Shown piece by piece: positions 6,783 through 12,505 of a DNA stretch of 12,505 bases. The stretch is from Methanotrichaceae archaeon (GTDB lineage: Archaea > Halobacteriota > Methanosarcinia > Methanotrichales > Methanotrichaceae), in NCBI GenBank assembly GCA_013329455.1, contig DUKF01000269.1, positions 12,609-25,113 on the forward strand, given 5' to 3'. The notes beneath the pieces are model-generated. The model saw only the letters and a program-made list of their open reading frames with translations. It was not told the DNA's origin and made no database searches. The number at the start of each line of letters is the position of its first letter. The first letter of the stretch is position 1. The position numbers and the translations under genes are program-made.

Positions 6783-7141
6783 TCATGAAGGGATCTTCTC
6801 TACCCGTATGGCGTACACATTATACTCCGGCGTCGTTGCCTGGAGGTCCAGGGCGGCGTTGGTGAGAAGGTTCGTGAGAATGTCCTGGAGGTGGAAGGAC
6901 ATGAAGGCCACGCCGCGGGACGACTTGTCGGTGATCCTCGCCTTCACCCTAACCTCGCCCACCTGGACTTGACGAGAACCGTCTCATCGTCAGAAATGCT
7001 AAGCTCCTCGGTGGGGGATCTGTGTTCCACGGCGTTGGACTTTCCGAGGCCCGGCTGAACCTCTCAACGTGCATCGTCTCTGTCCCCGGGTGGTCCATCG
7101 AGGGGCAGGGCCACTGGAGGCCACCTTGGGAGATCGGGATA
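6783..7141 (-). pseudogene. Relic of a formate dehydrogenase alpha subunit (molybdopterin oxidoreductase C-terminal part)
   Basis: The minus strand reads [19 protein letters not shown] near 7050-7125. This is close to the conserved G-x-QWPCP...HPGT block of FdhA-type molybdopterin oxidoreductases. It then continues [17 protein letters not shown]. After a one-base frameshift near 6957-6961, within a run of C's, it reads [32 protein letters not shown] and TPEYNVYAIRVEKI. That is the molybdopterin-dinucleotide-binding C-terminus, ending at a stop at 6783-6785. The stretch normally lying between the HPGT block and the C-terminal domain, some tens of residues with the TTGR...MTRRS segment, is missing, so there is also an internal deletion. 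The 5' part of the gene is absent; the DNA beyond 7141 carries the toxin-antitoxin promoter. The intact enzyme would oxidise formate. Identification is from remembered family motifs; the decay is direct from the sequence. Confidence 0.8.
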
Positions 7142-7146
7142 GTATT

Positions 7147-7166
7147 TTGTATTAGTACTGATACAA
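7147..7166. promoter_or_regulatory. Near-perfect 20-bp palindrome, probable operator of the toxin-antitoxin pair
   Basis: TTGTATTAGT/ACTGATACAA is a palindrome with one mismatched pair. It ends 9 bases before the antitoxin ATG at 7176. Type II antitoxins usually bind such sites to repress their own operon, so this is the likely autoregulatory operator. The binding itself is inferred. Confidence 0.7.
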
Positions 7167-7175
7167 GAGGAATAG

Positions 7176-7352
7176 ATGGCTCTTACAGAGGTCCAAAAAG
7201 AGGGCAGATCCTTGCGTGCCTCCGACTCTCATGGAGATTTCAGCGAGGAGTTCATAGCCGACGTGCTGGAGGCGAAGAGAGAGTCGGAGCTGGGCCTCGG
7301 AAAGCGTTTTGATAAGGTCGATGACCTGATAGCAGATCTTCTCGAAGACTGA
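7176..7352 (+). CDS. Probable RelB-type antitoxin, 58 aa
   Basis: A 58-codon ORF with an AGGA ribosome-binding site (7168-7171) close before ATG 7176. The N-terminal third ([16 protein letters not shown]) is basic. The rest is charged and helix-forming, with an acidic C-terminus ([13 protein letters not shown]), as expected of an antitoxin that wraps its toxin. I see no clear ribbon-helix-helix or AbrB motif, so the family is uncertain. The call rests mainly on context: a palindrome directly upstream and a RelE-like gene starting 19 bases after its stop. It would neutralise the toxin and co-repress the operon. Confidence 0.65.
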   Translation: MALTEVQKEGRSLRASDSHGDFSEEFIADVLEAKRESELGLGKRFDKVDDLIADLLED

Positions 7353-7371
7353 GACGTTTCCTCGCGATTTT

Positions 7372-7647
7372 ATGACTTACATATACGAAACCGAGCCCAA
7401 GTTCAGATCTAATTTTAAACGTCTTACAAAGAAGAATTGGGTGCTGGCCGAAAGAATCGCCGTCAAGATCAAAGATATATGTGAGCACCCAGAACGTGGC
7501 GAGCCCCTTTCAGGAGATCTATCGGGCATGTGGAGCGTTCACGTAGCAAAACATTATGTTATAATTTATGAAATAGTCCATAATAAAAAACATATCATCC
7601 TCTCAAACATAGACCACCACGACTATGCGTATGGCAAGAAGCTGTAA
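7372..7647 (+). CDS. RelE/ParE-superfamily toxin (probable mRNA interferase)
   Basis: The 91-aa size is typical for RelE-like toxins. The family outline is clear: an N-terminal helical hairpin (KFRSNFKRLTKKN, then AERIAVKIKDICEHP), the central PLSGDLSGMWSVHV strand region, the HYVIIYEIV strand, and a closing NIDHHDYAYGKKL resembling the H-x-x-x-Y end of RelE/YafQ-like toxins. The Arg often found in the G-x-W-R-V-R...Y-R-I-I-Y block is replaced here (SVHV, HYVII), so catalytic strength is uncertain. Such toxins cut mRNA at the ribosome when the antitoxin is lost. The gene starts 19 bases after the antitoxin stop without an obvious ribosome-binding site, which fits translational coupling. It lies where the formate dehydrogenase relic is cut off, so the pair probably arrived by insertion. 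Confidence 0.82.
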   Translation: MTYIYETEPKFRSNFKRLTKKNWVLAERIAVKIKDICEHPERGEPLSGDLSGMWSVHVAKHYVIIYEIVHNKKHIILSNIDHHDYAYGKKL

Positions 7648-7804
7648 GCTGCCAATGTCGGCTCCACCCCCTGAGAGGTTATCTTGGTGGAACGACGAAG
7701 CACCATGGCAGGTATATAGTGATGAGCCAAAAAAAAAGCGCTGGAGCCGATGGCGCGGTCCTCGCTCCAAGGCTCGGGCTAAAGCTCCGAGTTCGGCAAA
7801 AAAT

Positions 7805-8659
7805 ATGGGTGATCTATTGAAAGAGAAGAGCACATGGGAAGAGTTCTTTGATGCGCATGCGCCGGTCTACGAGGATAACGTCTTCACTAAGAACACGATC
7901 CGAGAGGTGGACTTCCTCATCGAGGAGCTATCGCTGCCCCCTGGCGGCTCAATTCTCGACATCGGATGCGGGACGGGAAGACACTCCATTGAGCTAGCCA
8001 AGCGCGGCTATTCTGTCACGGGGCTGGATCTCTCCAGTGAGATGCTCGCCCGGGCCGCGGCTTCGGCCAAGGCAGCCGGCGTGAACGTGAACTGGATCCG
8101 CTCGGATGCCACTCACTTCTCGCTCCCCGAAAGGTACGATGGTGCCATTTGCCTGTGCGAGGGAGCTTTTGGGCTTCTCGGCCAGAAGGACGACCCCATC
8201 GGCCAGCCGCTATCCATCCTTTCCAACATCTCTCGATCCCTGAAACCAGAGGCGAAGGCCGTCCTCACCGTCCTCAATGGAGCGGCCATGCTCCGCAGGT
8301 CCACGAACGATGACGTATCGGAGGGACGCTTCGATCCCCTGACGATGGTCTGGTCGTCAGAACACCCACCCCGGGAAGGTCTTCCTCCCGTTCCGATTCG
8401 AGAGCGGGCATTCATGCCGACGGAGCTCATCCTCCTCTTCCGCCTCGCTGGGTTGTCAGTCCTCAACCTGTGGGGCGGGACTGCAGGGAACTGGGGGAAA
8501 AGGACCCTCGATCTGGACGAGATCGAAATCATGATCGTGGCACGCAAAACCGCCGAACCGTCGGATGCGGGCGAGTTTGATTTTGTGCCTGAGGTTATCC
8601 CGGCTCCCACTGATGTCTATGTTGAGCTTAAGCTTGCAGGATCTTGGCATGACATCTAA
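7805..8659 (+). CDS. Class I SAM-dependent methyltransferase
   Basis: The 284-aa protein has a clear Rossmann methyltransferase core. Motif I is SILDIGCGTGRH (49-60), the acidic residue after strand 2 is D75 in GLDLS, and DATHFSLPERYDGAICLCEG (101-120) covers strands 3 and 4. EIEIMIVARK near residue 250 is the usual last strand. About 35 extra residues follow (TAEPSDAGEFDFVPEV...). The substrate is not predictable. I start at ATG 7805, where similarity to methyltransferases begins (WEEFFDAHAPVYEDN). The frame is open upstream to ATG 7655 or 7625, and the extra 50-60 residues are Trp-, Pro- and Lys/Arg-rich and look unrelated. No strong ribosome-binding site marks either start. The stop overlaps the DUF3795 gene start by 11 bases, so the two are likely translationally coupled. 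Confidence 0.82.
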   Translation: MGDLLKEKSTWEEFFDAHAPVYEDNVFTKNTIREVDFLIEELSLPPGGSILDIGCGTGRHSIELAKRGYSVTGLDLSSEMLARAAASAKAAGVNVNWIRSDATHFSLPERYDGAICLCEGAFGLLGQKDDPIGQPLSILSNISRSLKPEAKAVLTVLNGAAMLRRSTNDDVSEGRFDPLTMVWSSEHPPREGLPPVPIRERAFMPTELILLFRLAGLSVLNLWGGTAGNWGKRTLDLDEIEIMIVARKTAEPSDAGEFDFVPEVIPAPTDVYVELKLAGSWHDI

Positions 8660-9080
8660 AAGATCGGCAAATAGAAATGCTATTCCCACAAAGCTGATCG
8701 CTCCCTGCGGAATGAACTGCCGCCTCTGCCTCGCATACACAAGAGATAAAAAGCCATGCCCCGGTTGCCGGGGCGACGACAGCCCCAAGCCGGAAAGCCG
8801 CGTCGGATGTCGAATCAAGAACTGCGAGAAGATGGTGAACGCGAAAGTCAAGTACTGCTTTGGTTGTAACAGCTTTCCTTGCGCCAGGCTGAGAAATTTG
8901 GATAAGCGGTATAGAACCAAGTACGGCATGAGCATGATCGACAATCTAGAGAAAATCAGAAAACTCGGCATAAGGCAGTTCATAAGATCCGAAAAAGAAA
9001 GGTGGAGATGCCCGAAGTGCGGTGAGATGCTCTGTGTTCATACGTCGCAATGTCCTTTTTGTCAGGACACGTGGCGCTAG
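8649..9080 (+). CDS. DUF3795 domain protein (Cys-rich, putative zinc binding)
   Basis: The 143-aa protein is rich in cysteine. The N-terminal block IAPCGMNCRLCLAY (17-30), then CPGCRG (37-42), GCRIKNC (53-59) and YCFGCNSFPCARL (69-81) is the DUF3795 signature. Residues 119-139 add a CPKC...CPFC zinc-ribbon-like knuckle. Function is unknown in the family; it probably binds zinc or another metal. ATG 8649 overlaps the end of the methyltransferase gene and follows AGGATC. This and the family's usual start near the IAPCG block favour it over ATG 8565. The overlap suggests that the methyltransferase and this protein work or are regulated together. Confidence 0.85.
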   Translation: MTSKRSANRNAIPTKLIAPCGMNCRLCLAYTRDKKPCPGCRGDDSPKPESRVGCRIKNCEKMVNAKVKYCFGCNSFPCARLRNLDKRYRTKYGMSMIDNLEKIRKLGIRQFIRSEKERWRCPKCGEMLCVHTSQCPFCQDTWR

Positions 9081-9082
9081 AA

Positions 9083-9143
9083 ATGATCAAAGGACTTGCA
9101 GATAGCACGATCGAGGCATACGCTGGAGGGTATGCTTGATCAT
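9083..9143. repeat. Interrupted inverted repeat between two genes (8-bp plus 6-bp perfect arms)
   Basis: ATGATCAA (9083-9090) pairs with TTGATCAT (9136-9143), and GCATAC (9116-9121) pairs with GTATGC (9130-9135). The right arms are contiguous; on the left 25 bases intervene. It begins 2 bases after the DUF3795 stop, so a terminator or mRNA 3' structure is likely; a protein-binding site is the alternative. Confidence 0.55.
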
Positions 9144-9198
9144 CCGTCCGCCACACGACTCAGAATCCCCTCAGCTGTGAAGTTGGGCAGGAATAAAA

Positions 9199-9873
9199 AT
9201 GGCAGAAGGGCACAGAACAATTGCAAGACAGATAGCGCAGGAACACCTCCAAGCCGGTGATTCGTTGGGATGGTTTGAGGATCTCTACATACGAGCCGGA
9301 GAGGAACCATCAATAATTCCATGGGCTGACCTTAAGCAGAATCCCAACCTTATCGACTGGCTTGACCAAAATAGATTCCAGGTCTCCGGTCGAGCGCTTA
9401 CGATTGGATGTGGTTTGGGTGATGATGCTGAGGAACTGGCACGAAGGGGTTTCACCACAACTGCTTTCGACATTTCAGAGTCGGCAATCATGTGGAGCAG
9501 GAGGCGTTTTCCACAGTCATCAGTACCGTATGTCGTCGCAGACCTTCTGTCAGCGCCTGTCGACTGGGTGGCAATGTTTGACTTTGTCCTGGAGTCGTAC
9601 ACGCTTCAAGTACTTCCTTCCGATCTTTGGCCTGATGCCGTGCGTTACATCAGCTCCTTCGTCGCACCCGGCGGCATCCTGCTCGTCATCGCTCGGGGTC
9701 GAGAACCAAATGAGCCTGAAGGGATGATGCCTTGATCCCTGATCAAAGAGGAGTTATCGCTCTTCAAGGCTCAAGGACTCCAGGAGGTCGCCTTCGAAGA
9801 CTACATGGACAGCGAGGAAGTTCCTGCGCGTCGATTCGTGGCCACCTATCGGCGAGAAAGACAGGGGGGATAA
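9199..9873 (+). pseudogene. SAM-dependent methyltransferase interrupted by an in-frame TGA
   Basis: From ATG 9199, preceded by GGCAGGA, the frame encodes 178 residues to TGA 9733-9735. It continues in the same frame for 45 more codons to TAA 9871-9873. The first part has the SAM-binding motif ALTIGCGLGDDAEELA (66-81), FDISESAI (90-97), the preceding IPWADLKQNPNLIDWL block, and FDFVLESYTLQVLP (127-140). The part after the stop (SLIKEELSLFKAQGLQEV, then FEDYMDSEEVPARRFVATYRR) reads like the normal end of this family. As I remember the family, a Trp sits at the stop position (PWPLTREEL), so one G-to-A change (TGG to TGA) explains it. The truncated 178-aa form would lack the last strands of the fold and is probably inactive. 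The full gene would encode 224 aa. Recoding of TGA is possible but has no support here. Confidence 0.78.
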
Positions 9874-9879
9874 AAGAAC

Positions 9880-10005
9880 ATGGCCCATGAATTTGACGGC
9901 CAGAAATATGAAGCAGCATCCGGTCACCAAAAGGAATGGGGAGAAAGACTCATCGCAGAGCTCAATCTTCAGGACACTGAGCGCATCCTCGATTTGTCTG
10001 ATTGA
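9880..10005 (+). pseudogene. 5' fragment of another SAM-dependent methyltransferase gene, 41 codons
   Basis: ATG 9880 begins MAHEFDGQKYEAASGHQKEWG, then LIAELNLQDTERILDLSD and a stop. The sequence is that of the N-terminus of a trans-aconitate-methyltransferase-like protein, in which LDL is normally followed by the GCGDG SAM-binding loop. Here the reading stops exactly at that point, and the rest of the gene is gone. The Cdd1-type gene starts 15 bases later, so a deletion probably joined the two. It starts 6 bases after the end of the interrupted methyltransferase, so the two were once an operon. The fragment could still be translated but cannot bind SAM. Confidence 0.7.
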
Positions 10006-10020
10006 GGGGGCAGATCCTCT

Positions 10021-10350
10021 ATGAATCGAGAACAATATACCAGATTGGAACAAATTCCCAACATTGGTCCCTCTTTAGCGGAGGATTTGCGCCTAGTCGG
10101 GATTTCTCATCCACGGGATCTGATAGGGCGAGATCCCTATGAGATGTACGAGGAGTTATGTCTTAAAACAGGGGAGCGACATGATCCCTGTGTTATCGAT
10201 GCCTTTATCTCCGCCGTAAGATTCATGGAAGGCGAGCCCAAACGGCCCTGGTGGGCTTATACATCGGAGCGCAAGCATAAGCTTGCCAGTATGGATTCAT
10301 CCGGCCAGACCAAATCCTCCTGCGGACGGCCACCCGAAGGAAGCCGCTGA
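10021..10350 (+). CDS. Cdd1/'pathogenicity locus' family helix-hairpin-helix protein
   Basis: The 109-aa protein has a helix-hairpin-helix near the N-terminus: LEQIPNIGPSLAEDLRLVGI (9-28). The Cdd1 signature follows: DLIGRDPYEMYEELCLKTGERHDPCVIDAF and PWWAYTSERK (about 33-85). These small proteins are annotated as helix-hairpin-helix or 'mitomycin resistance' proteins and probably bind DNA; the role is not established. ATG 10021 follows GAGGGGG (10004-10010) at a suitable distance. The last 25 residues (SMDSSGQTKSSCGRPPEGSR) look low-complexity and are not part of the domain. It lies between methyltransferase remains and an 8-oxoguanine glycosylase gene; the DNA-repair setting fits, but no operon link is visible. 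Confidence 0.85.
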   Translation: MNREQYTRLEQIPNIGPSLAEDLRLVGISHPRDLIGRDPYEMYEELCLKTGERHDPCVIDAFISAVRFMEGEPKRPWWAYTSERKHKLASMDSSGQTKSSCGRPPEGSR

Positions 10351-10660
10351 ACCTGACTGCTGGGCGTGATACGACGGGGGGGGCAGGAATAACGAAAGAG
10401 ATCTATACGGAAATATCCGAGCTAAAACCAACAACATAAGCACCAAGCGTATCGCGCTTGAGATGTAATTGAGCGAATCTACCATGAACCGTGTCTGGAT
10501 GCATTGGAATAAAAAAACCGCACGCCACTGTCCATTAGTCAAATTGCGGCGGCGCACCCCGCAGAAGGGCTGCGAAGTATTCGATAAAAATAAATTCAGG
10601 CCTCTTTCAAATTGTCTCTCTTCCGACACCGTCTTATCGCCCGACGACTATCCCGCCCCG
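10351..10660. other. Intergenic region with repeat copy D and small hairpins
   Basis: No gene is supported. An open frame from ATG 10469 joins the glycosylase frame, but it crosses the dispersed repeat and has no ribosome-binding site. The region contains a run of eight G's (10376-10383), a 6-bp hairpin CAAGCG-TATCG-CGCTTG (10444-10460), and repeat copy D on the minus strand. The A/T-rich GATAAAAATAAATT (10583-10596), about 65 bases before the glycosylase ATG, could be its TATA box. Confidence 0.45.
10537..10583 (-). repeat. Dispersed hairpin repeat, copy D (inverted)
   Basis: Read on the minus strand this is CGAATAC followed by a 9-bp hairpin, ACTTCGCAG/CTGCGGGGT with loop CCCTT and two T-G wobbles. 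GCGCCGCCGCAATTTGACT follows. It shares GGGTGCGCCGCCGC with copy B and CAATTTGACTA with copy C. It is opposite in orientation to copies A, B and C. Confidence 0.65.
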
Positions 10661-11311
10661 ATGACCCCCGACAGAACCGAGGAGATCGTTGCCTTCCACA
10701 AGATCCAGAAAGATAAGATCGAAGCGCGCCTAGCCGACTTCAGACAGATATGGTCTGAGGGATCCGACCGCGACCTATTCGCGGAGCTCGCCTTCTGCAT
10801 CCTCACGCCCCAGTCTCGGGCAAGGACCTGCTGGCCCGCCGTTGAGAGGCTCCGGGAGGGCGACCTTCTCTTCGTCGGGACCGCGGACGAGATTCTCGAT
10901 GAGCTACAGAGCGTCCGCTTCAAGGAGAGGAAGGCCAGTTACATCGTTTATGCCCGAGAGCAGTTCACAAAGGATGGCCGTTTATCGATCCGAGACACCC
11001 TTGAGGGGTTTTGCGACCCCTTCGCCCTCCGGGAATGGCTCGTCGAGAACGTCAAGGGCCTCGGGTACAAGGAGTCGGGCCATTTTCTGCGAAACATCGG
11101 CCTGGGCGAGGATCTCGCCATCCTCGACCGTCACATCCTCAAGAACCTGGTTCTTCTTGGCGTGATCGATGAGATCCCAAAGTCCCTCACCAAAAAGAGG
11201 TACCTTGAGATCGAGCGGAGGATGATCGCATTCTCGCGAGAGACCGAAATTCCCATGGGCCATCTGGACATGGTCCTCTGGTCCAAGGAGACCGGCGAGA
11301 TCTTCAAATGA
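10661..11311 (+). CDS. ogg: Ogg2-type 8-oxoguanine DNA glycosylase/AP lyase
   Basis: The product is a 216-aa archaeal Ogg2 (N-glycosylase/DNA lyase). It removes 8-oxoguanine from DNA and nicks the abasic site. The helix-hairpin-helix/GPD signature is complete: LAFCILTPQSRA (43-54), VKGLGYKESGHFLRN (131-145) with K137 as the Schiff-base lysine, and LAILDRHIL (152-160) with D156 as the catalytic Asp. The protein ends in Lys216; in Ogg2 enzymes the C-terminal Lys helps tell 8-oxoguanine from guanine. Length matches the family (about 205-220 aa). I choose ATG 10661 because similarity begins there; the frame is open back to 10469 but crosses repeat copy D. The 3' end overlaps the convergent DUF4130 gene by 8 bases. 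Confidence 0.92.
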   Translation: MTPDRTEEIVAFHKIQKDKIEARLADFRQIWSEGSDRDLFAELAFCILTPQSRARTCWPAVERLREGDLLFVGTADEILDELQSVRFKERKASYIVYAREQFTKDGRLSIRDTLEGFCDPFALREWLVENVKGLGYKESGHFLRNIGLGEDLAILDRHILKNLVLLGVIDEIPKSLTKKRYLEIERRMIAFSRETEIPMGHLDMVLWSKETGEIFK

Positions 11312-11924
11312 AGTCCGCAAGTTTCGCGTTTCCTCTGCCCCTCTCAGTCTCGAGGCCGGTGGACCTGAGCGACCTTTTGGATATCCGCCCTCCGAAGGGC
11401 CTCTCAGCATTTTTGCGGGGCTGGTCCTGGCTTCGATAGTAAACTTCCCAGATGGCGGCAATATCGTCCTCGCCGGTTCCTACATCCAAAGGGCGAGCAA
11501 GCTCTTCCAGCGAGCCCTTGATCCCCTCGCCCCTCGATCTGAGAAAAACGCTCTCGGCGCGGAGGGATATCCAGGACCTGCTCTCGTCTCCGAGGACGAT
11601 TATCGTTCCCGGAAACCTCTTCGCGAAAAAGTCGGCTACGCAAAACCCGATCTCGTGGTTTGGGCTCATCCGGCCGTAAAGCACACTTTTTCCCAGGGGC
11701 TTTAGCCTAACAAAGCCCCTCATCCGGTGTATCTCGCCTTGGACTGAGTATACCATCCTCCTTATACGAACGATCTTCGGATCTGTCGAGGTCTCAATCT
11801 CCAGAGGCGTGAGTTTTCTTGCAAGTTCGATCAGCTTCTCGTCGCAGTTCCTGTGAGCCGCAAGAAGCTTCAGAAAGTCGTCGGGCGTTCTCAACTTATC
11901 CACCGATCCAGGGTCGTGCCGCAT
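11304..11924 (-). CDS. TIGR03915/DUF4130 family putative DNA metabolism protein
   Basis: The 206-aa protein has the DUF4130 core. IVRIRRMVYSVQGEIHRMRGFVRLKPLGKS (51-80) leads to VLYGRMSPNHEIGF, then VADFFAKRFPGTIIVLGDESR, with DDIAAIWEVYYRSQDQPRKN at 153-172. In many genomes this family sits next to a radical-SAM protein of the TIGR03916 type, and in bacteria it is often fused to a uracil-DNA-glycosylase domain, which is absent here. A role in DNA repair is inferred from that association. The start ATG lies inside the 3' end of the radical-SAM gene (34-base overlap), so the two are one translation-coupled operon. The last 30 or so residues (PFGGRISKRS...) are basic and do not look like the core. 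Confidence 0.87.
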   Translation of the reverse strand: MRHDPGSVDKLRTPDDFLKLLAAHRNCDEKLIELARKLTPLEIETSTDPKIVRIRRMVYSVQGEIHRMRGFVRLKPLGKSVLYGRMSPNHEIGFCVADFFAKRFPGTIIVLGDESRSWISLRAESVFLRSRGEGIKGSLEELARPLDVGTGEDDIAAIWEVYYRSQDQPRKNAERPFGGRISKRSLRSTGLETERGRGNAKLADFI

Positions 11925-12505
11925 TTTCCGTCGATCTTGAGGAAGGGCCCCGCCCGGCGTGTCACGACGCCCAGGGCCGCAAGGTCTCTCATTCTCTCGA
12001 TCTTCCTATCCCTTCTGAGGAGGGCGATCCTCTTGGCGCTCTTCGGGCCGATCCCCGGCACCCTTATCAGCTCTTTGAAGGACGCCACGTTTGGGTCGAT
12101 CGGTGAATCGAAGAATTCTGTGGCTATCGTTATCTTAGGATCTTTATTTCGAAGAAACCCGTCGTCGTCGAAGACGGTGAGGATCTCCCTCTTGTCCAGT
12201 TTGTAGATCCTGTAAAGCCAGTCGACCTGGTAGAGGCGGTGCTCTCTCCAGCGGGGCTCCTCTTCTTTATCTTCGAAGGCGGTGCCTGCCACCGGCGTGA
12301 AGGCGGAGAAGTAGACCCTCCTCAAGTTCATGACATCGTACTCGAAGTGGAGGCGGTCGAAGATCTCCCGGTCGCTCTCCTCTGCGGCCCCCACCACCAT
12401 CTGGGTGGTCTGGCCCGCGGGAAGGTCAACCTTTCTTGATAGGTCCCTCACGTACTTCTGCCTCGCAAGGATGTCCCTGACGTAATCTTTCGATGGGCAT
12501 AGCTC
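11891..12505 (-). CDS. Putative DNA modification/repair radical-SAM protein (TIGR03916 type), 5' end outside the window
   Basis: The frame is open from the window edge (12505) to the stop at 11891-11893, giving the last 204 residues. The sequence before the internal ATG 12451 (ELCPSKDYVRDILARQKYV) is clearly coding. Diagnostic stretches are LPAGQTTQMVVGAAEESDREI, LRRVYFSAFTPVAGTAFED and EHRLYQVDWLYRIYKL. A helix-hairpin-helix near the C-terminus, IRVPGIGPKSAKRIALLR, suggests DNA binding. The radical-SAM CxxxCxxC cluster motif lies in the missing N-terminal part, so the enzyme class rests on the family match. It is paired with the DUF4130 gene, as is usual for this family. Confidence 0.88.
   Translation of the reverse strand, partial: ELCPSKDYVRDILARQKYVRDLSRKVDLPAGQTTQMVVGAAEESDREIFDRLHFEYDVMNLRRVYFSAFTPVAGTAFEDKEEEPRWREHRLYQVDWLYRIYKLDKREILTVFDDDGFLRNKDPKITIATEFFDSPIDPNVASFKELIRVPGIGPKSAKRIALLRRDRKIERMRDLAALGVVTRRAGPFLKIDGKCGTTLDRWIS

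Noticed and set aside
7022..7312. 96-aa plus-strand ORF
   Set aside because: It runs antisense over the formate dehydrogenase relic and out of frame through the antitoxin gene.
7655..7804. Extra N-terminal 50 residues (Trp/Pro/Lys/Arg-rich) as part of the methyltransferase
   Set aside because: No similarity to methyltransferases is seen, and the family-like sequence starts at ATG 7805; kept only as an alternative start.
8456..8983. 175-aa open frame on the minus strand
   Set aside because: It is opposite the methyltransferase end and the DUF3795 gene, both of which have strong family motifs; the minus-strand product has none.
9733..9735. TGA as selenocysteine or recoded tryptophan
   Set aside because: No selenocysteine-type RNA element was noticed, the expected residue is Trp, and the other genes use TGA as a normal stop, so a nonsense mutation is simpler.

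Overview
The window looks like a piece of an archaeal chromosome, most likely a methanogen of the Methanothrix (Methanosaeta) type. This is an inference from three things: G+C near 60 % (by eye) in the housekeeping genes, Shine-Dalgarno sites that match the archaeal 16S tail, and the gene content. That content is an archaeal Ogg2 8-oxoguanine glycosylase, a Cys-rich DUF3795 protein, a DUF4130/radical-SAM DNA-repair pair, and a CoA-transferase fused to a GNAT domain. No rRNA, tRNA or CRISPR array was seen.

Layout. (1) Positions 143-2047 hold an intact CoA-transferase/GNAT fusion gene. A 53-codon ORF with a signal-peptide-like start follows (2148-2309). (2) Positions 2310-3068 hold no gene I can support. 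They carry strong inverted repeats and two copies (A, B) of a short hairpin-bearing dispersed repeat. (3) Positions 3069-6311 form an A+T-rich island with two genes. One encodes a 134-aa helical protein; the other a 936-aa STAND/NACHT-like protein with a degenerate P-loop, an alpha-helical (HEAT-like) middle and two C-terminal membrane helices. Both proteins begin with the same Gly-Arg-Asp-Ile repeat tag, encoded by nearly identical DNA. Repeat copy C lies just after the second gene, so copies B and C bracket the pair. This is the best candidate for an undescribed two-gene conflict (defence-like) system.

(4) Positions 6312-10660 are a mosaic of insertions and gene decay. It contains a pentanucleotide microsatellite and a minus-strand relic of a formate dehydrogenase alpha subunit with a frameshift and an internal deletion. 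A RelBE-type toxin-antitoxin pair follows, with a near-perfect palindrome before it. Next come a methyltransferase overlapping a DUF3795 gene, a second methyltransferase broken by an in-frame TGA, the first 41 codons of a third methyltransferase, and a Cdd1-type helix-hairpin-helix gene. Repeat copy D, inverted, ends this section.

(5) Positions 10661-12505 hold DNA-repair genes. Ogg2 on the plus strand converges, with an 8-bp overlap, on a minus-strand operon made of a radical-SAM putative DNA modification/repair protein (running off the window) and a DUF4130 protein.

The flanks are core metabolism and DNA repair. The middle behaves as an accessory hot spot that has gained a conflict module and a toxin-antitoxin pair and lost or broken at least three other genes.
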